64,000 bases of DNA from Protonemura montana (Eukaryota; Arthropoda; Insecta; Plecoptera; Nemouridae): NCBI GenBank assembly GCA_947568835.1, contig OX387607.1, forward strand, positions 16,729,701-16,793,700, read 5' to 3'. Below the pieces are notes generated by a model. It saw only the letters and a list, made by a program, of their open reading frames with translations. It ran no database searches and was not told the origin of the DNA. Position numbers and translations under genes: made by a program. Shown piece by piece: positions 1 to 14,701 of the stretch (position 1 is its first letter; each line of letters begins with the position of its first letter).

Positions 1-1190
1 ATAGTATATCGAATAGAAAAGAAAATTTAAAAATATTTTCAATTTTTATACGAATACTTTTTAGAGCCCGGGGGTTAATAATATTTTACAATATAAAGAT
101 TGAAGTATTTGGCTACAGAATTAATAATAGATATTTATTTTTCTTGGAATACGGGTGTAATAAAACAGATATAGATTTAGCACTTCTTTTTTCAATTCGC
201 AATATTTTAGAGTACCGCAAAAATATTCAATCGGTTATTATATATTACTTATGTATACATTTTTCATAGTAATTTACTGGAGAAATAAACATCCTAATTT
301 AGATATACCAGATATCTTTCACACTTTCCAGTTTTCTAGTTTTTATTTTAGTAATTTATTGAAAAAAAAAACCTTTCAAACTCAATAAAATATCACAGCA
401 TTATTATTTATAACAATATCCCGAGCTTTTCTAAAAGAGAGTTGCACCAAAGAACACCCATTAGAGAATCGCACCAGCAAAAGTCTACTACAACGGAGCT
501 TCAACTTTAAAATTAGGGATTCGAACGATATTTTTCGCATGCAAATAAATTGCCGAGCGGGAAGAATAGGTGAGGGAGACATAAAAAGATTAAGGTGTAG
601 GGCATAAAAAGGAACGGCCGGGCATAAGATTTATCCTTGGAGACCAGTGAAAGTAGACGAGTCCTGCAAGTAGAATGCTAAGCTACGCATTTTCCACACA
701 TTTTCCACGCATTTTCCACGCGTTCTCTGCGTTCTCTTTGCTACTTCATTATTCATCGCTATGCTCTGCAGGTAACATTATGCATGATGGTGTAACGCGA
801 CTGTCTATGCATCTTAAATTGATAACCAAAAGGATAGAGAATTAAAAGGTAATGCGGCAAAGATCGACCAGAAATTGGTTCACTCAGGTTTGATATTTTA
901 TGGCGTTTTTGGACTAAAAAAATAAGTTATGTTCGTTTTCGCTTGTTTTAAGGATTATTTTAACACGGATTTGTATCGAAATTTTGAGTGAAGCTAATCG
1001 CCTTCTGTAGAAAGCATTGGATTTATAGTTAAATCAGAGTCACAGCGGTAATGTAAAACGTTCTCAGCTTCTAACACTTAATAATGGTACGTGTCTCTTT
1101 TAAAATACTTCTACAATATTAAGAATTGCGATTCAAAATATTTATCTATAAAAAAATCACTGGGATTAGGATTAAAGAATAATTTCACGC
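1..1190. other. AT-rich non-coding DNA
   Basis: No frame longer than about 75 codons, and no domain or splice-flanked frame seen; the only structure is the short repeat at 687-722. Confidence 0.5.
687..722 (+). repeat. Short 12-bp tandem repeat
   Basis: cattttccacgc-type unit repeated three times, followed by gttctctgc twice. Confidence 0.6.
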
Positions 1191-1199
1191 AAATCAGTC

Positions 1200-1335
1200 T
1201 AAATACGAATAATCTGCGAGAAATAACGAAATTAAATTTCTTAACTCTCGAATCGACGGTGGCTCCATCTCTAGACGTCTACCACTTTTGTTGGCAATTT
1301 TCGCGAGGACTGAGACTCTGACTAATCTCTGTAAA
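1200..1335 (+). repeat. Diverged relative of the fold-back family
   Basis: The stretch aatctgcgagaaataacgaa, attaaatttc, then tcgacggtggctccatctct follows the same order as the 13.6 and 27 kb copies (gagaaatatcgaaattaaat, acgacagtggctccac) but differs afterwards. A shorter relative lies at about 3,793-3,850 (gcgagtaatctgcgagaaat, aactggattaaatt). Confidence 0.4.
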
Positions 1336-3593
1336 CTCAATGGTCTAAGAAAATACTTTTCTTGCTTTGCTTGCATCTTATTTAAGGACGAGTTAAATGA
1401 AGAACATGAAATTATTATATATATTTTTTTTTTCTGTGTACCAGGGACCAAGACTTTGTTGAATGAACCGAAAGTCAATAAAATTATATTATTTTCTATA
1501 TGTTTAGCCATCAAACGCTATCTTCTCTAAGCATGCGCTGGTATTTTGTTCACAAGCCTACTCCAATCTAACCAACATTTCAACCAAAGATTGAAACATA
1601 ACTAAATTTAAGCCAAGCACTATCAAATTTAATTTCGTTTCATGGTAATAATCTAAGATGTTCAACGATGCCGCGATAATCAAAAAGTTATTACGTGTCA
1701 CTGCAGTTATTCTCAAACAAAGCATAGGAAATTCATAAGATGCGTATTACATTGAAGAAATCCACTTGAAAAGAAAGACGAGATGACTAATTCACAAAGA
1801 TATTGTTTACCATTGATGAGTTACTTTGTTATTAATGATAAATGGCCAGTCTTTGTTGAAGATTAGCTTGTAACATTGCCGGGCTCGGCCATCATTATCT
1901 TAGACTTAAGATTGGTGTCTTCGTTGGATGACCATCTCCAAATTTTCTGTGACCCGAAGTTCAAATCTTCCTCTACGTTGAACTAACAGCTTCTTGAAGG
2001 AGGCAAGAACCACTGAAGATGATTCACAGTAAGGTTCGTGGTTGGCGATGCAATTTCAGAAGAAGGTTTTCTTATGGAGCGTCCATTGCAACTTTTGTAT
2101 ACAGTTTTGTTCAAGACAGAACTCAAGGATCATGGATTCTAGAAACAAACCTACTGTATTCATTTTAATACTAGTTAAAAAAAAATATGTGAGTTTCATT
2201 TTCAAATATATTTAGTGTTGTATTAGTAATTAGTGTGTCTAAACAGGGTAATTGTTTAATTTTCATAGATCTTTAATTAAGTCACAATTGCGTTTCACCT
2301 TCGGTGGAGTAACAGGCACTAGACATCTATAATATGCAGTCAAAAACTAAATTTTAAATAATTTTCATTATTTAACCTTTCATATGTTTGACACACAAAC
2401 ATTTAACACACAAAAAAATCATTTTTAATTAAAAAAAAAAAAAACTCAAAATAAACCCACTAAAAAAAACTGAGATGCTTGTGCCGAGACTGGCGCACGG
2501 AATTCACCACCATCTTTCGTCAGGTAACATGCATCGTAAACATTAACGACGCATTCGCCAAATAAGGAGCTCATTTAGCGACTCATTGAAAAACCTAATG
2601 AGTTTCAAGACGTTTTAACATCATACCACTTCATCGATCAAAATCTCTTATACAACCGCACGTTGGACGACCTTAACCTAGCAGATCAATATGTCGAAAC
2701 ATAATCACCGTGTGATGGTGCAAACATCACTCACTAAACCTACAGGCAATCAATGCAAATACCAACCAACAATTCAACCGATTTATGGAATTTACCGGTT
2801 TCATAGATATTGGTTATAGCGGGAACCCTAGAGACACCGGTTTCGATAATTTGTCAATTAATTAGGTACAACACCAATTATTTGCTAAGCCTACGACCTC
2901 ATTCCTGACGTGCCAAATGTCAACCACGATTTGCTATAATTGACGAAATTATCAGACGCTTGACATATATTGTCGACTGTCACAGGAACAAGCCGCCAAA
3001 GTAATCAGAAACAATTCAGCCAGATTGTCGTTTGATTCTAACCATAATTAAATCAAGAGCGTATAATGCCATGTGTTTTGCATGAACAAAGTCGCCACGA
3101 GTTGGGTTTGGTGAACGGTTGGTGAGCTGATATCAAAAGTCATTGAATTGCTGGCAAGTTTTGAAGCAAGTTTTGGGACGCTAGGTCCTAGACCAACGCT
3201 GTAACCGTCGACACCAGATAGTTAAACGTCGTTAAGGGTTGCTGGTGAAGGTCAGGTCTACGAAGACTTGTTGGTCTGAGAATTCAGAACATGCCACAAA
3301 CAAACGGGATAATATACCACCATGCAGCGAGTTTATATGGAGATGGATTTGACAAGCCGTTCGTACTTTAGCGTGATTGGAAACGGTGGGTGTTACCAGA
3401 AGTTTGTCTCTAATTCAAATCGGGGCGGAGTTTTCCTGTTTTACCAGCGCGATCTGTGGAGGGCAAAGGTAACTGAAATTGTGACAGGTTAGAAAATAAC
3501 TTTTGATTTGCCAGAAAAGTGTGACAGTAATGTTGGTGGTTGAAACGAACGTGATGCACGAGATCATTGGGTTTTTTATTTTAGTCAGAGCTA
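1336..3593. other. Non-coding DNA with possible old element remnants
   Basis: Apart from the small frame at 2,023-2,142 there is no coding signal. A B-box-like gaagttcaaatcttcc lies at about 1,956. The 2,470-3,560 stretch is less AT-rich and may be a decayed transposable element, but no translated similarity was recognised. Confidence 0.4.
2023..2142 (+). CDS. Candidate short exon or transposon remnant
   Basis: An open frame of 39 codons follows an in-frame TGA and ends with TAG at 2,140-2,142. Its translation (VGDAISEEGFLMERPLQ, then LLYTVLFKTELKDHGF) has a coding-like residue mix with balanced codons. An AG after ttcac at about 2,028 might be an acceptor but the pyrimidine tract is poor. 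No domain recognised. Confidence 0.12.
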   Translation, partial: FTVRFVVGDAISEEGFLMERPLQLLYTVLFKTELKDHGF

Positions 3594-3695
3594 CAGTGTT
3601 AATGTTAAACTTTCTGCTGAGTAAAAGAGCATCTAAAACGTGGTAATGGTAGTTGCCAACCGATATGGCGCTTGCATATGTTCATTTTAAAAAAT
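3594..3695 (+). repeat. Dispersed repeat shared with 63.6 kb
   Basis: Shares aaactttctgctgag, acgtggtaa and atggcgcttgc in the same order and spacing with 63,635-63,735; the intervening bases have diverged. Confidence 0.6.
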
Positions 3696-3850
3696 ATCTA
3701 CAAAAAAATACGAGTCAAAACGTCAATATATGTAAATCAATTGTTGAGGTTAGCAGAAATAAAGATTAATTAAGTGTAAACTGGTTTTTAGAAGCGAGTA
3801 ATCTGCGAGAAATAACTGGATTAAATTTTAACACTCGAAACGATGAATTT

Positions 3851-5608
3851 CTGTTGAAAAAAAATTTATTATGCGATGGTTCATTTGTATAAAAATCTAA
3901 AATATTTCTCTGAAAATATTGCCCACACAATCTTATCGTAACATTTTTGAAAGCGTAAACATGAAGAAAGCCACGAAGCTTTGTTTGGTTTTCTTATCTG
4001 TTTTAAAATGGGTTTAATAAAGAAAATTTAGTAGAATTACCCAGCAAAACATGCAACAAGTCGAGACAATGTTCATGTAAATCGCAAGCGACAGTCTTTT
4101 GATTTATTGTCGCTGGTGTAAGAAGGGATGGAACGGAAACGGAACTACTTTTCATTGCAATTTTCTCGACTCCTGACAGCCGTGCAATGAAAAGTCGGAG
4201 GAAATATTTATGATTTCTTTTCACAGCGTGAGGCAGTTCTTTTTCGGTGGAAGCAAATAAAACGAATGTCTCGGTGAGTGAAGGGATTGGGATTCTAAAC
4301 AAATATCATCTGTTTTCAAAGACTCTGTAAAGGTGGTAGATCTTGAGTTTGTGACAACTCTTACAAGATTCAGATGCAAGGTTCGATATTCTTGAACAAG
4401 CTCGTATGACACGAGAGTTAAGAGTAAAGAAAATTCAAACACTGAAAACTAGTTGATAAAATGTGAAGCCCCATTGTTTAAATCAAAGCACGGCCAAAAT
4501 TCACGAAATTAATTCGAAATTTGTGAATAAAGAGAAAAATAAAATACATACGGGCTCAAAAACATCATAACAACTTAATTTTGATGTATTTTACTTATTT
4601 CCAAAGTTTGGTGCAAAAATATCAAACACGTTTGGCTTTAAAAGTGAAAAACTTAAAAAAAAATCAAAAAATTTCGTAAATTTTGAATAGTTTCAAAACT
4701 ATTTGACCGATTTGGCTGAAAAACGCAGGGGGTTTGAGTTGAAAACACAACAATATTCTCTGCAAATATCGTTTAAATTGGAGCATAGGTTTGGCCGCTA
4801 GAACAGAAACAAACAAAAAAACACAAGTGATTTTGTTCTGGGATCTAAGTGATTTAAAAGATTTCGCCTCGCTGGCTACTAGCAGTTGGATCTCATTAAA
4901 AATCAATGTCTGACAAATTATTATTTTTGCTGAAATGTTTTTGCACACTTATATATTTTCTAGGCATGAAAATAATAGTTTCTCGCATTTAAAACACCTG
5001 ATGTAACCACTTGGACAGCGCCCCCAATATGTCAATCCACACTAAAGAAAACAAAACTCTTAGCACACTATATTGTTCTTGGCTGAACGTCTTGAGCGTA
5101 ACTAAACTGAAACCAATCGTCTTGAATGTAAGATCATTTGTGTTTGCTTAAATATTGTTTTCAATTATGAAGTGGCTGTCAAAACTAAGACAAGCAAAGT
5201 GACACGTTCATTATTATCTTCGGTAAAGTACATTTGCAAAAGTTATTTTAAAAAGAAAGATACATTTCTATGACAAGACGAGACATATCTTTTATCACAA
5301 AACTCAATATGAATAAATGTGTTTGAATTTAGCCGCAGTTTGCGATCAATATTCTGTATGGCAGAGATTTCTCCCTGCGTATATGTCTATATGACCAGGT
5401 CTACTGACAGTGGCAATTTTAAACTGATTTATGGAAACAGAATTAAAGCGATTTATATGATTGTGGAAAGTCTGGGTATTCGTGGGTCACAGCCAAAGTT
5501 TCGGGGCCAACACGCGCCAAAATCATACGAAAATGCTTGAAATATTTTTGTAGTACAATTTTCAAAAGATAAACAACAAATATGTGATTGGCAACAATTA
5601 AAACTAAT
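3851..5608. other. AT-rich non-coding DNA
   Basis: Frames at 4,003-4,302 and 4,664-4,948 (minus) and 5,319-5,540 (plus) show no domain; nothing else seen. Confidence 0.45.
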
Positions 5609-5872
5609 GCCATGACAACTTCCAATCACATGCAGTGAAATTCAGATGTTTCTGTGAGCTAGAGATCCAACTTATAGTTGAACATTTTGTTGAAACTGTT
5701 GCCATGACGACTTCCAATCACATGCAGTGAAATTCAGATGTTTCTGTGAGCTAGAGATCCAACTTATAGTTGAACATTTTGTTGAAACTGTTGCCATGAC
5801 GACTTCCAATCACATGCAGTGACTTGCAGATGTTTCTGTGAGCTAGAGATTCAACTTATAGTTGAAAATTGA
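5609..5872 (+). repeat. 92-bp tandem repeat, about 2.9 copies
   Basis: Copies start with gccatgac at 5,609, 5,701 and 5,793 and include cttccaatcacatgcagtga and gtgagctagagatccaactt. The first two copies are nearly identical; the third is cut off after gttgaaaattgag. Confidence 0.9.
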
Positions 5873-7503
5873 GGTAAAACCCGAGCTACGTATTTTTGAA
5901 ATGTTTCAACAATAAAAAACTAGAAGTGTTTTTCTGGCCTGTATATTGAACGGCAGCGCATGGACCTATTTATCCCCGAGGTTGGTAAATCCCCCTTTTT
6001 TTCTCTTATGGCACGGACTATTTTGGGTGTTAATTATGCATTGGTCAGGCTGTCCATGTTAGCAACAAAGAAATGTAATCCAGGGAACACGACCGCGACG
6101 AGCATTCAAGGGTCGCGTGGGCATCAAATCAGAGGTCATCCTATGCTCAAGTCTGGCAAGGAACGAATAGCGTCCCACACAACCGCGTGTATTCACACAG
6201 TTTCATAATAGCAAGACATATCCATATACATATTTACATGAAATAAATGTGGCGTTTGCCAGGCGTGGTTAGAATTAAAATAAGAAACATATTGAACACG
6301 AGCAATGTCTCTGAATCTGGGCATGCAATTTTACAAAATCTTACTATCTTAGAAAACTTCATCTATCAAAATAGATCAATGTTGTTATATCAATATTTGA
6401 ATGTTACCCCGTTCCCTCGTCCACCCCCAAATTGAAATAACCGTTTTCATAAATGCAAGGTTACCAACTTATTGGCATTTCTGTTTGAACTGATTACTAA
6501 TTGTCGACCAAGTCATAAATCCAGCCTCGTAAAGATGTGTTTTGCGACAGTTGGTAACATTGGGCCAACCGTTCAAAGCTTGTATGCGAGAAACTGGGAA
6601 TGAAATGATGGTCAGGTATCCGTTGAGCTAAAGAACACCACTTCAGAGCAGATCGCAACATTTGAACAAAAAGTTGAAAAGGTTCGGTGACAGGCGAGCA
6701 TTTCAAATTGCTACCAAATCCGTTTCGAAAAAAAGCTCTGAGGAAGATTACAAGGTGGCTTATAATTAATTATAAGTTACAGTAACCAATTCGATACATT
6801 TTAGTGATAGTAGGTAATTATCATAAAAAAAAAAAAACACTTTGTAGCTTTAAATAATATCACACAATTCGATGCAAGCGTTTTCTGTAAGTTCGTAGTT
6901 GCTCGAAATGTAGGACTGAAATTTTGAGCCGGTCATTAGTAAAAAAAAAAATATTCTCTGAATTCTTAAGTCATTCGAATCTAGATGAGAATTTAATGAA
7001 CTCGTTCATCTTCTTATCTTCAGGGCGCAGAATCTTTGGTGGTCCTCTATTATTACTGCTGTCAAGATGTCAAGGTCAATGCGTTCAAGACAATGTTCAG
7101 ATGAAAAGTGAACCAAAACTCAACTGACAACATTTAGTTGAAACTTTCATCAACTTCTCGTCACTCAACTTCAAATAACAAACACATTGTTTGACAATGC
7201 CATCTGTATTTCAAACCATGAAAAATATATACATTTTTGTATTATACCTAGACGCTGAAAATTGGGAAATTCACCCTCGAAAGAAACGTGTCTTTTTATT
7301 GCCATTATATTTCACAACAAAGTACTTGACGCATAAAACAAGGTGCGACAGATCCTGCGGACGCAACGCACTCCAAGCGTACGCACCGAATTCTTTTAAA
7401 GCGTTTTTTTTTCGTCTCACAATCCCCAAAAAAAATTCCTTAGCTTTGCCCAGAAAACATAGGAAATCGCTGGCGCTAGTGAATAAAGTTCAACCCGCAT
7501 TGT

Positions 7504-7545
7504 ACATTACGCACATTACGCACATTACGCACATTACGCATATTG
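7504..7545 (+). repeat. 9-bp tandem repeat (acattacgc)
   Basis: Four exact copies of acattacgc plus a partial copy. They keep a plus-strand frame open as an ITH repeat, which has no other sign of coding. Confidence 0.9.
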
Positions 7546-8776
7546 TAACAGTTGTGAAGTCGTGCGTTTCAACCACACGCATCGGATAAAGTTGCTTCAA
7601 CTTTGGGGTCATTACACAAAATCCTCAGCTAAGTCGGAAGATTTATGGGCAAAAGTTTTTGTCCGGGAAACTCAAGTAATTCGGCGAACTTTTTGAATAC
7701 GCGTGCAATTTTCTTTGTAAAAATTGAATGGAATCAACAATTGAAAGACCAATAAATCTTTTGTCCGGAAAAAGAATTAATCAAAATCACTCAGTAAAAT
7801 CTCTGTTTGTTTGAGTTATCGATCATGAGAAGTAGATTTTTTTAAATATGGTTCAAGTTTTCTTTAAAACTCAGCGAAACTTTCTTTTAATGTGAATTAG
7901 CGATAGAAAAGTTGACTTTAGGTAATAAACTAAAGTTTGACAAGAGATTTAAACGTCAAAACGTCAAGCAATTGCAAGCGATGAAAAGGTCCTGGGCAAG
8001 TTGAACAAAGAAGTTGGAAAGATTTCTTGTGAAATTTACAACAATGTCAACATTATTATGTTTTCTCTGATTCGATGTCAGCTTTAAACAGGTATTTTAT
8101 ACAAACTGAATTATGTTTTCCTTGATTACGCATTTTTTTAACCTATTTATAACCCTTGATTGTAAATACATTTGTATATTTACAGAGATTGTATTTGTTA
8201 TTCTTGAATTGAAATGTATTGTGTAAATACAATTAACATAAGTGCTTGTGGGGACTGCTACAAATAATTAGAGCTCAAATAAAATAAAATAGATTGTTGT
8301 GTTTTTGTATAGATTAAACGTTAGGAAAGTAATTCGATATTTAAATAGGAATTCATTAGGTTTTAGCAAAGATCTTTCAATTGTTTCTGTGGGAGATTTT
8401 CTAAGCCACTTGAAAACAATTTTCTTCTTTCAACAATGCTCTTCTTTCAACAATGCTCTTCTATAAAACAAGGTAAACGCCTTCTGAATTTATTGTTGAT
8501 GTTGACGCATTTTGCCACGATTTTCTGCTTTCACCAGAAACTCATCTTCCGGGAGAATTTCCACGTCGGAAAACGTTTAAAAAGTGACGCGAGACGCGCG
8601 GAAAATTGAAATTAATTTCCTTCCACACGAGAAAACGATCGGAAAAGCGCGTCCATTGTGCCGGCGATTGCAAAGTGAGTGGCCATTACTGAGTTTTTAT
8701 TTTATAATTGTTTTAAAAAGTTAAAATGGCCGTGCGTTATGAGGTATCCCAATTAGACTGAACTTTAATGACATGA

Positions 8777-8823
8777 GTTGGGTGGAGGTGGGTGGTGGGT
8801 GGGTGGTAGGTGGGTGGTGGGGA
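8777..8823 (+). repeat. G-rich ggtggg tract
   Basis: Repeated ggtgggtgg/ggtaggtgggtgg motifs give more than four G-triplets on the plus strand and could form a G-quadruplex. Confidence 0.6.
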
Positions 8824-9597
8824 TAGCACTCGACCTACCCCCAGGAATATTAGACAGTCCTGCCAGCTCACTTCCTTATAACATATATATACAGTCATTT
8901 TATTCTTAATTAAAGCTCGCTTAGAGCAAGGAATCTTCTATATAGGATATATATATACTACGCATCGCTTTCTTCACTTAGACAAAGTACGCTCCTCTCA
9001 AAATGGGAGAATTATTATTCATTCGTGGAAAATTCAATTAACAGAATTTCAGTTGGAAATTAATTACCCGACAAAATTTCCTCGAATCGAACAAGTGCTA
9101 ATAACATGAAAAGTGACAGGCAAAGTGGAGGAGAAATGTAATTTAATTTTTTTTTCGCGTGCGTTTGCTATTAGTTGCGAGTTTGAAAGTCGAGGCAGTT
9201 TTTTTTTTTTAGTAAAAAGGAACGTTTATTAAGACGTGGCCCGCGGAGTTGTTGAAATATCTGTGTGAAAATATGCAGTCCGACATTTGAGTTTTCATTT
9301 CCAATCAGTCGTCTTCTTAAGTCACGTAGAACGCGTCGTTTTAATTGAAAAGGTGAAATATTTACACAAATTTGCAGTTGAAATCTTTGGCTATCGTGTT
9401 TTTAATCAAAGAGGCCGATCAAATTAAAAGTTTTCCACCTACGCCACTGGAAAACGCGTGTGACTTGAGTTTTCTGTGAATTTTGATTTGATTTGGTATT
9501 TAATTTGTTATGATTGTATATATATTTTTATTTTATTTGTATATTTATGTTTAATCATGTCTTGCACATCATTTTTGATTTTAAAGACAGTAAAAAA

Positions 9598-10400
<803 letters not shown>

Positions 10401-10848
10401 AAAATAAATCTTACCCTGTCTTTAAACATCCTAACCATCAGATTTTGAACTTAAATCAACAATTTAAAACACCCACTTCGACATATATTTACCCAATCAG
10501 TAGCACTTTACAGTAGCTTTGCCAGCCATAGGATAGCAAATCATACAAAATAAATCTTACCCTGTCTTTAAGCATCCTAACCATCAGATATTGAACTCAA
10601 ATCAACAATTTAAAACACCCACTTCGACATATATTTACCCAATCAGTAGCACTTTACAGTAGCTTTGCCGGCCATATGATAGCAAATCATACAAAATAAA
10701 TCTTACCCTGTCTTTAAGCATCCTTACCATCAGATATTGAACTCAAATCATCAATTTAAAACACCCACTTCGACATATATTTACCCAATCAGTAGCACTT
10801 TACAGTAGCTTTGCCAGCCATAGGATAGCAAATCATACAAAATACAAA
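10401..10848 (+). repeat. 146-bp tandem repeat, three copies
   Basis: The unit starts aaaataaatcttaccctgtc at 10,401, 10,547 and 10,693 and ends gatagcaaatcatac. Copies differ by only a few substitutions. After 10,839 the sequence leaves the repeat. Confidence 0.95.
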
Positions 10849-13116
10849 CCAATTGCTCAACTTTGTTGCCTAAAGGCTTCATTATGACGTCACACACCTG
10901 AGCAATAACTCAAGTAGGGTTATGAATCTCACGACCACCGCCCACGCAGCTCGGGGGGCAAATGTCACCTGACACAATTATTCTTACTAAGCTGACCTAA
11001 AATATATTGCCGATATGTGGGATGTACGTTTCATTCTCACGGTTCATGTTAAACCAGACAAATTCTGAGCTAAGCTGAACTTAGATTTAATGATCTATGA
11101 TATATTATTTCACCCACGCTTTGTTACTGCAAGGATATGTTTGCTATTATAGTTATATCATGTGACCATCTTTATAGCTTGGAGAGTTGTTCTCGAGATG
11201 ATTTGTATGGTCAATTAATAAAACATCTTAAACATCTTGTACGTGATTTGGGTTGTTCAATGGTGTTACCTGTTTCTCTGATCTGTTTGGTCATTTCTCA
11301 GACATCAAGTTCGCCAGGAAGATAAATAGAAGACAAGATTCAGCAAAATGTCTCTTTGAAGTTACGTTCGTTTGAATTATTTTAGATTTTTTTCTAAGTT
11401 CGTTACCAAAGAGACTCGTGTCGTACGCAAAACGATAAAATCTTAAACTAATTTAAATGTGTATTGTGTTTCTAAACGTTCAATTTAATTACTTTCAAGT
11501 TCAGGTCGTGTGAGCGTTTTTATTTTTATAAATTAAAACGAATGAGTTTTATTTTTATATAATTAAAACAGGAAAACTGGACATAAACGACAACCGCATG
11601 CAATTTAAATAATTGTTTCTGTCAATTTCTTTCGTTTAGCTTTCTGCTCGTGTGCACATTAGCAATAAAATCAGTAGGCAATTCTTTTTATTCAACTTTT
11701 AAACGTAGTAATGTGATTCGTAAATCCGATCAATTCAATATCTCTATGAGTTTTTGTTTGATTTCACTCCCGTGCATCGAAGTGTACTGACAATGTTGAA
11801 CAAGCCAAACATTTGCATCGATATTTTGTAAAGTCGCCATGATGTACTACTTTATGTGTATTTAATGATCATACAAAAGTGAAATTCTGTGAATTTCAGC
11901 TCCAAACTACGTCACCGAACCTGATAATATTTGACATTAAAGTATCGGCTTTCATTTAAAATGCAATGAAACCGATTTATATTTTGTAATATTTTGATAC
12001 CGCGGGTTTTGCGATCTAAGAAATTATTGAACGCACTCATTCGGTGTCATTTTTCATGACCGTCTCCCAAATGGAAGATTCGTTTCGAATTTTTGTTCCA
12101 AGAAATTTACATGCCATAGACCTCTGGGGCTAAAAAAAAACAAATATCTTTTATCTTCGCTGCTATTTAAGTTTGATGCTCTGTCATATGTCTTGAAAAA
12201 TTTCTTGAAAACAAATGTGAAATTAAGTTCTGTTTTGATTTGAATGATTGCGGTTCCCGACTGCCTAAGACAGTCGTGCATATGTCTTCCAGTCTCTAGC
12301 ACGGTAGAGAATAATTTACCAAACCTACGAGCAAAGAAAAAAATGATGATTTGTTGGAGGAAATTAAAAACCGGACAATCTTTTCCTCCTCTCCGACAGA
12401 ATTTAATCAAGAAGCATCTCTCATATTTATTTATGACTCGTATTTGACTCGAAAGACGTTTGATTGATGTTAATTTTTCAATCAATAAGTTGCCATCGAT
12501 TAAACTTAACGATTTGTTCGATTATTTAAATCACATGTACATCGCCAATTAAATAATGATTTTGCGAAACGTAGAAAGCGACCACCAAAGTGTTAAACAC
12601 ATGAATGACATAATTGGTCAATTAATTTGAAGTGTGCTAAATTGTGATTTAATTGAAGTGTCGGTTAAACAGCTTGTTAACCCCGAACAACCCATACGTC
12701 ACTCAAAACAATCTCGCGGAAATCGCTGGCCACGGTCAATAAAAGTTTCCCAGCAGAGAAAAACAACGTCAACAAGTTTTAAAACTTTGTTAAAATCACT
12801 AGAGAAAGAAAACCAAGATCCGTCTTCAGTAGTAAAAACCTTCGCGTAAACTTTGATCGAATCGAGAACCACACATGAAACTTGTCGTACACTTGCCGGA
12901 AGAGACATCACGTCGTCTCACAATTTAAAATATGCATCCAACTTCCACCACATATTCACACCATCGATATTCAAACAAGAAACCAACAGATTTTCCACTT
13001 CATCATCAAACTCGTCTCGTATGCCGCGAGTCTGGCTTCTGACATCGCTTCTACGTCAACATTATTATAGATTCACACACGACTTTATTATCATCTTAAC
13101 GCCCCAACATTGCTGG
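10849..13116. other. AT-rich non-coding DNA
   Basis: Open frames (11,137-11,325 plus; 12,054-12,485 minus; 12,634-12,849 plus) have no recognisable domains or strong splice borders. Nothing firm. Confidence 0.4.
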
Positions 13117-13589
13117 GACGTCCTTCCGAAGGACGGTACAACGCGAACAACAGGATTCCTCCACAAATCCATGCTGTCGAGAGGTTGATAAGCAAGGCGA
13201 GTGAAGTTGCTGTACTAACTTTTATCCCTGCAACCTCTCTCCCGAACAGAACTGGTCATGTGTATGATGGTCACCCATCCAAAACCCGACCCAGCGCAGT
13301 GTTGCTTAACTTTCATCCCTCCAGCCTCTCTCAAGAACAGAACTGGTCATGTATATGATGGTCACCCATCCAATACCTGACACAGCGCAGTGTTGCTTAA
13401 CTTTCATCCCTCCAGCCTCTCTCACGAACAGAACTGGTCATGTGTATGATGGTCACCCATCTAATACCTGACCCAGCGCAGTGTTGCTTAACTTTCATCC
13501 CTCCAACCTCTCTCCCGAACAAAACTGGCCATGTGTATGATGGTCACCCATCCAATACCTGACCCAGCGCATTGTTGCTCAACTTTCAT
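13117..13589 (-). mobile_element. 5S-derived SINE, antisense, truncated, four head monomers
   Basis: Reading the minus strand, four copies of the 91-bp 5S-derived monomer (TGTGTATGATGGTCACCCAT appears in plus orientation near 13,258, 13,349, 13,440 and 13,531) lead into the body. The body includes the Ala/Ser-like stretch around cagcatggatttgtggagg and breaks inside ccttcggaagg at about 13,117. The 5' head is missing because the array is interrupted at 13,589 by the fold-back family element (13,590-13,828). The 3' tail beyond 13,117 is lost. Confidence 0.75.
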
Positions 13590-13828
13590 TCTCAAAAAAT
13601 CTCCGTCAATGTTTACCTCAACGATTGATATACACGTAACGATATTCAAAGGCGAGTTAACCTACTATAAATATCGAAATTAAATTTCATACGACAGTGG
13701 CTCCACTTAACGTGATGTTCCGGTACTCTGCATTTTTGTCGGTAAGGTAGTCATTTGGCGGCCATCTTTCACGCAGAGACTGTAACATTAACGTTGAAAC
13801 TCTACCTAGAACCTACACTCAACGCTAG
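13590..13828 (+). repeat. Single copy of the 27-kb fold-back element unit
   Basis: Matches the complement of the left arm and loop of the 26,936-27,350 element: tcaatgtttacctcaacgat, gaaattaaatttcatacgac, agtggctccacttaacgtga, tttttgtcggtaaggtagtc, gcggccatctttcacgcaga. It abuts the 5S-SINE array at 13,589. Confidence 0.75.
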
Positions 13829-14264
13829 AACGGGACGCTCCAGCAAAGCTTGTTAATCAAATGGGATTGCGGTGTGTTCCATGACATAACCTGTGCCATT
13901 ACAAGCAAATGCATGTACTTACAGTGCAACAAGCAATTGATGCTAAATAGCCACGAGGGAAACATCAGTTTCTAGTTCAGTTAGAACCAGAGACGGAGAA
14001 AATCGAAGATAAATATTAGGTTATTTTAAGATTCTTAAGTATTCTTACTAAATTGCAGCAGTGAATTGCATTTCTTGCTTGCATTGCTCGTTTCTAGTGC
14101 ACATCTACAATCTTTACTAACCTATAAAAGTCGATTTTATTATAAATTCTTTAAATTTGCTGACAATGTCGGTAGGTTTATCCATAAAACGCAGATGCAA
14201 TCATTTAATTAAATGGAAATAATGAGATTTTTTGTTTGCTTTATTTTAATCTTGTCAGGTGTCA
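13829..14264. other. Non-coding spacer
   Basis: No feature seen between the fold-back repeat and the 118-bp array. Confidence 0.5.
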
Positions 14265-14700
14265 ACATTTCAACCCGTCTCGACTCGACCATCTAAGCTG
14301 TGTTGCCAACTCACGTACCTACCCCCACCCCTTCCCATCAGGAGGGTCTTTGTTCGATTCATGTCCATCTTGTCAGGTGTCAACATTTCAACCCGTCTCG
14401 ACTCGACCATCTAAGCTGTGTTGCCAACTCAGGTACCTACCCCCACCCCTTCCCATCAGGAGGGTCTTTGTTCGATTCATGTCCATCTTGTCAGGTGTCA
14501 ACATTTCAACCCGTCTCGACTCGACCATCTAAGCTGTGTTGCCAACTCAGGTACTTACCCCCACTCCTTACCATCAGGAGGGTCTTTGTTCGATTCATGT
14601 CCATCTTGTCAGGTGTCAACATTTCAACCCGTCTCGACTCGACCATCTAAGCTGTGTTGCCAACTCACGTACCCCTACCCCCACCCCTTCCCATCAGGAG
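14265..14700 (+). repeat. 118-bp tandem repeat, about 3.7 copies
   Basis: The unit includes tgtcaggtgtcaacatttca, acccgtctcgactcgaccat, ctaagctgtgttgccaactc and ttcccatcaggagggtcttt, with 118-bp spacing. It runs directly into the 52-bp tRNA-half array at 14,702. The segment gtctttgttcgattcatgtc is distantly B-box-like. Open frames across it are repeat artefacts. Confidence 0.95.
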
Positions 14701-14701
14701 G

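Noticed and set aside
7191..7589. Plus-strand 132-codon frame
   Set aside because: Kept open partly by the 9-bp repeat; residue composition is typical of AT-rich random sequence.
12054..12485. Minus-strand 143-codon frame as a gene
   Set aside because: AT-rich, Phe/Lys-heavy, no domain, no splice borders; likely chance.
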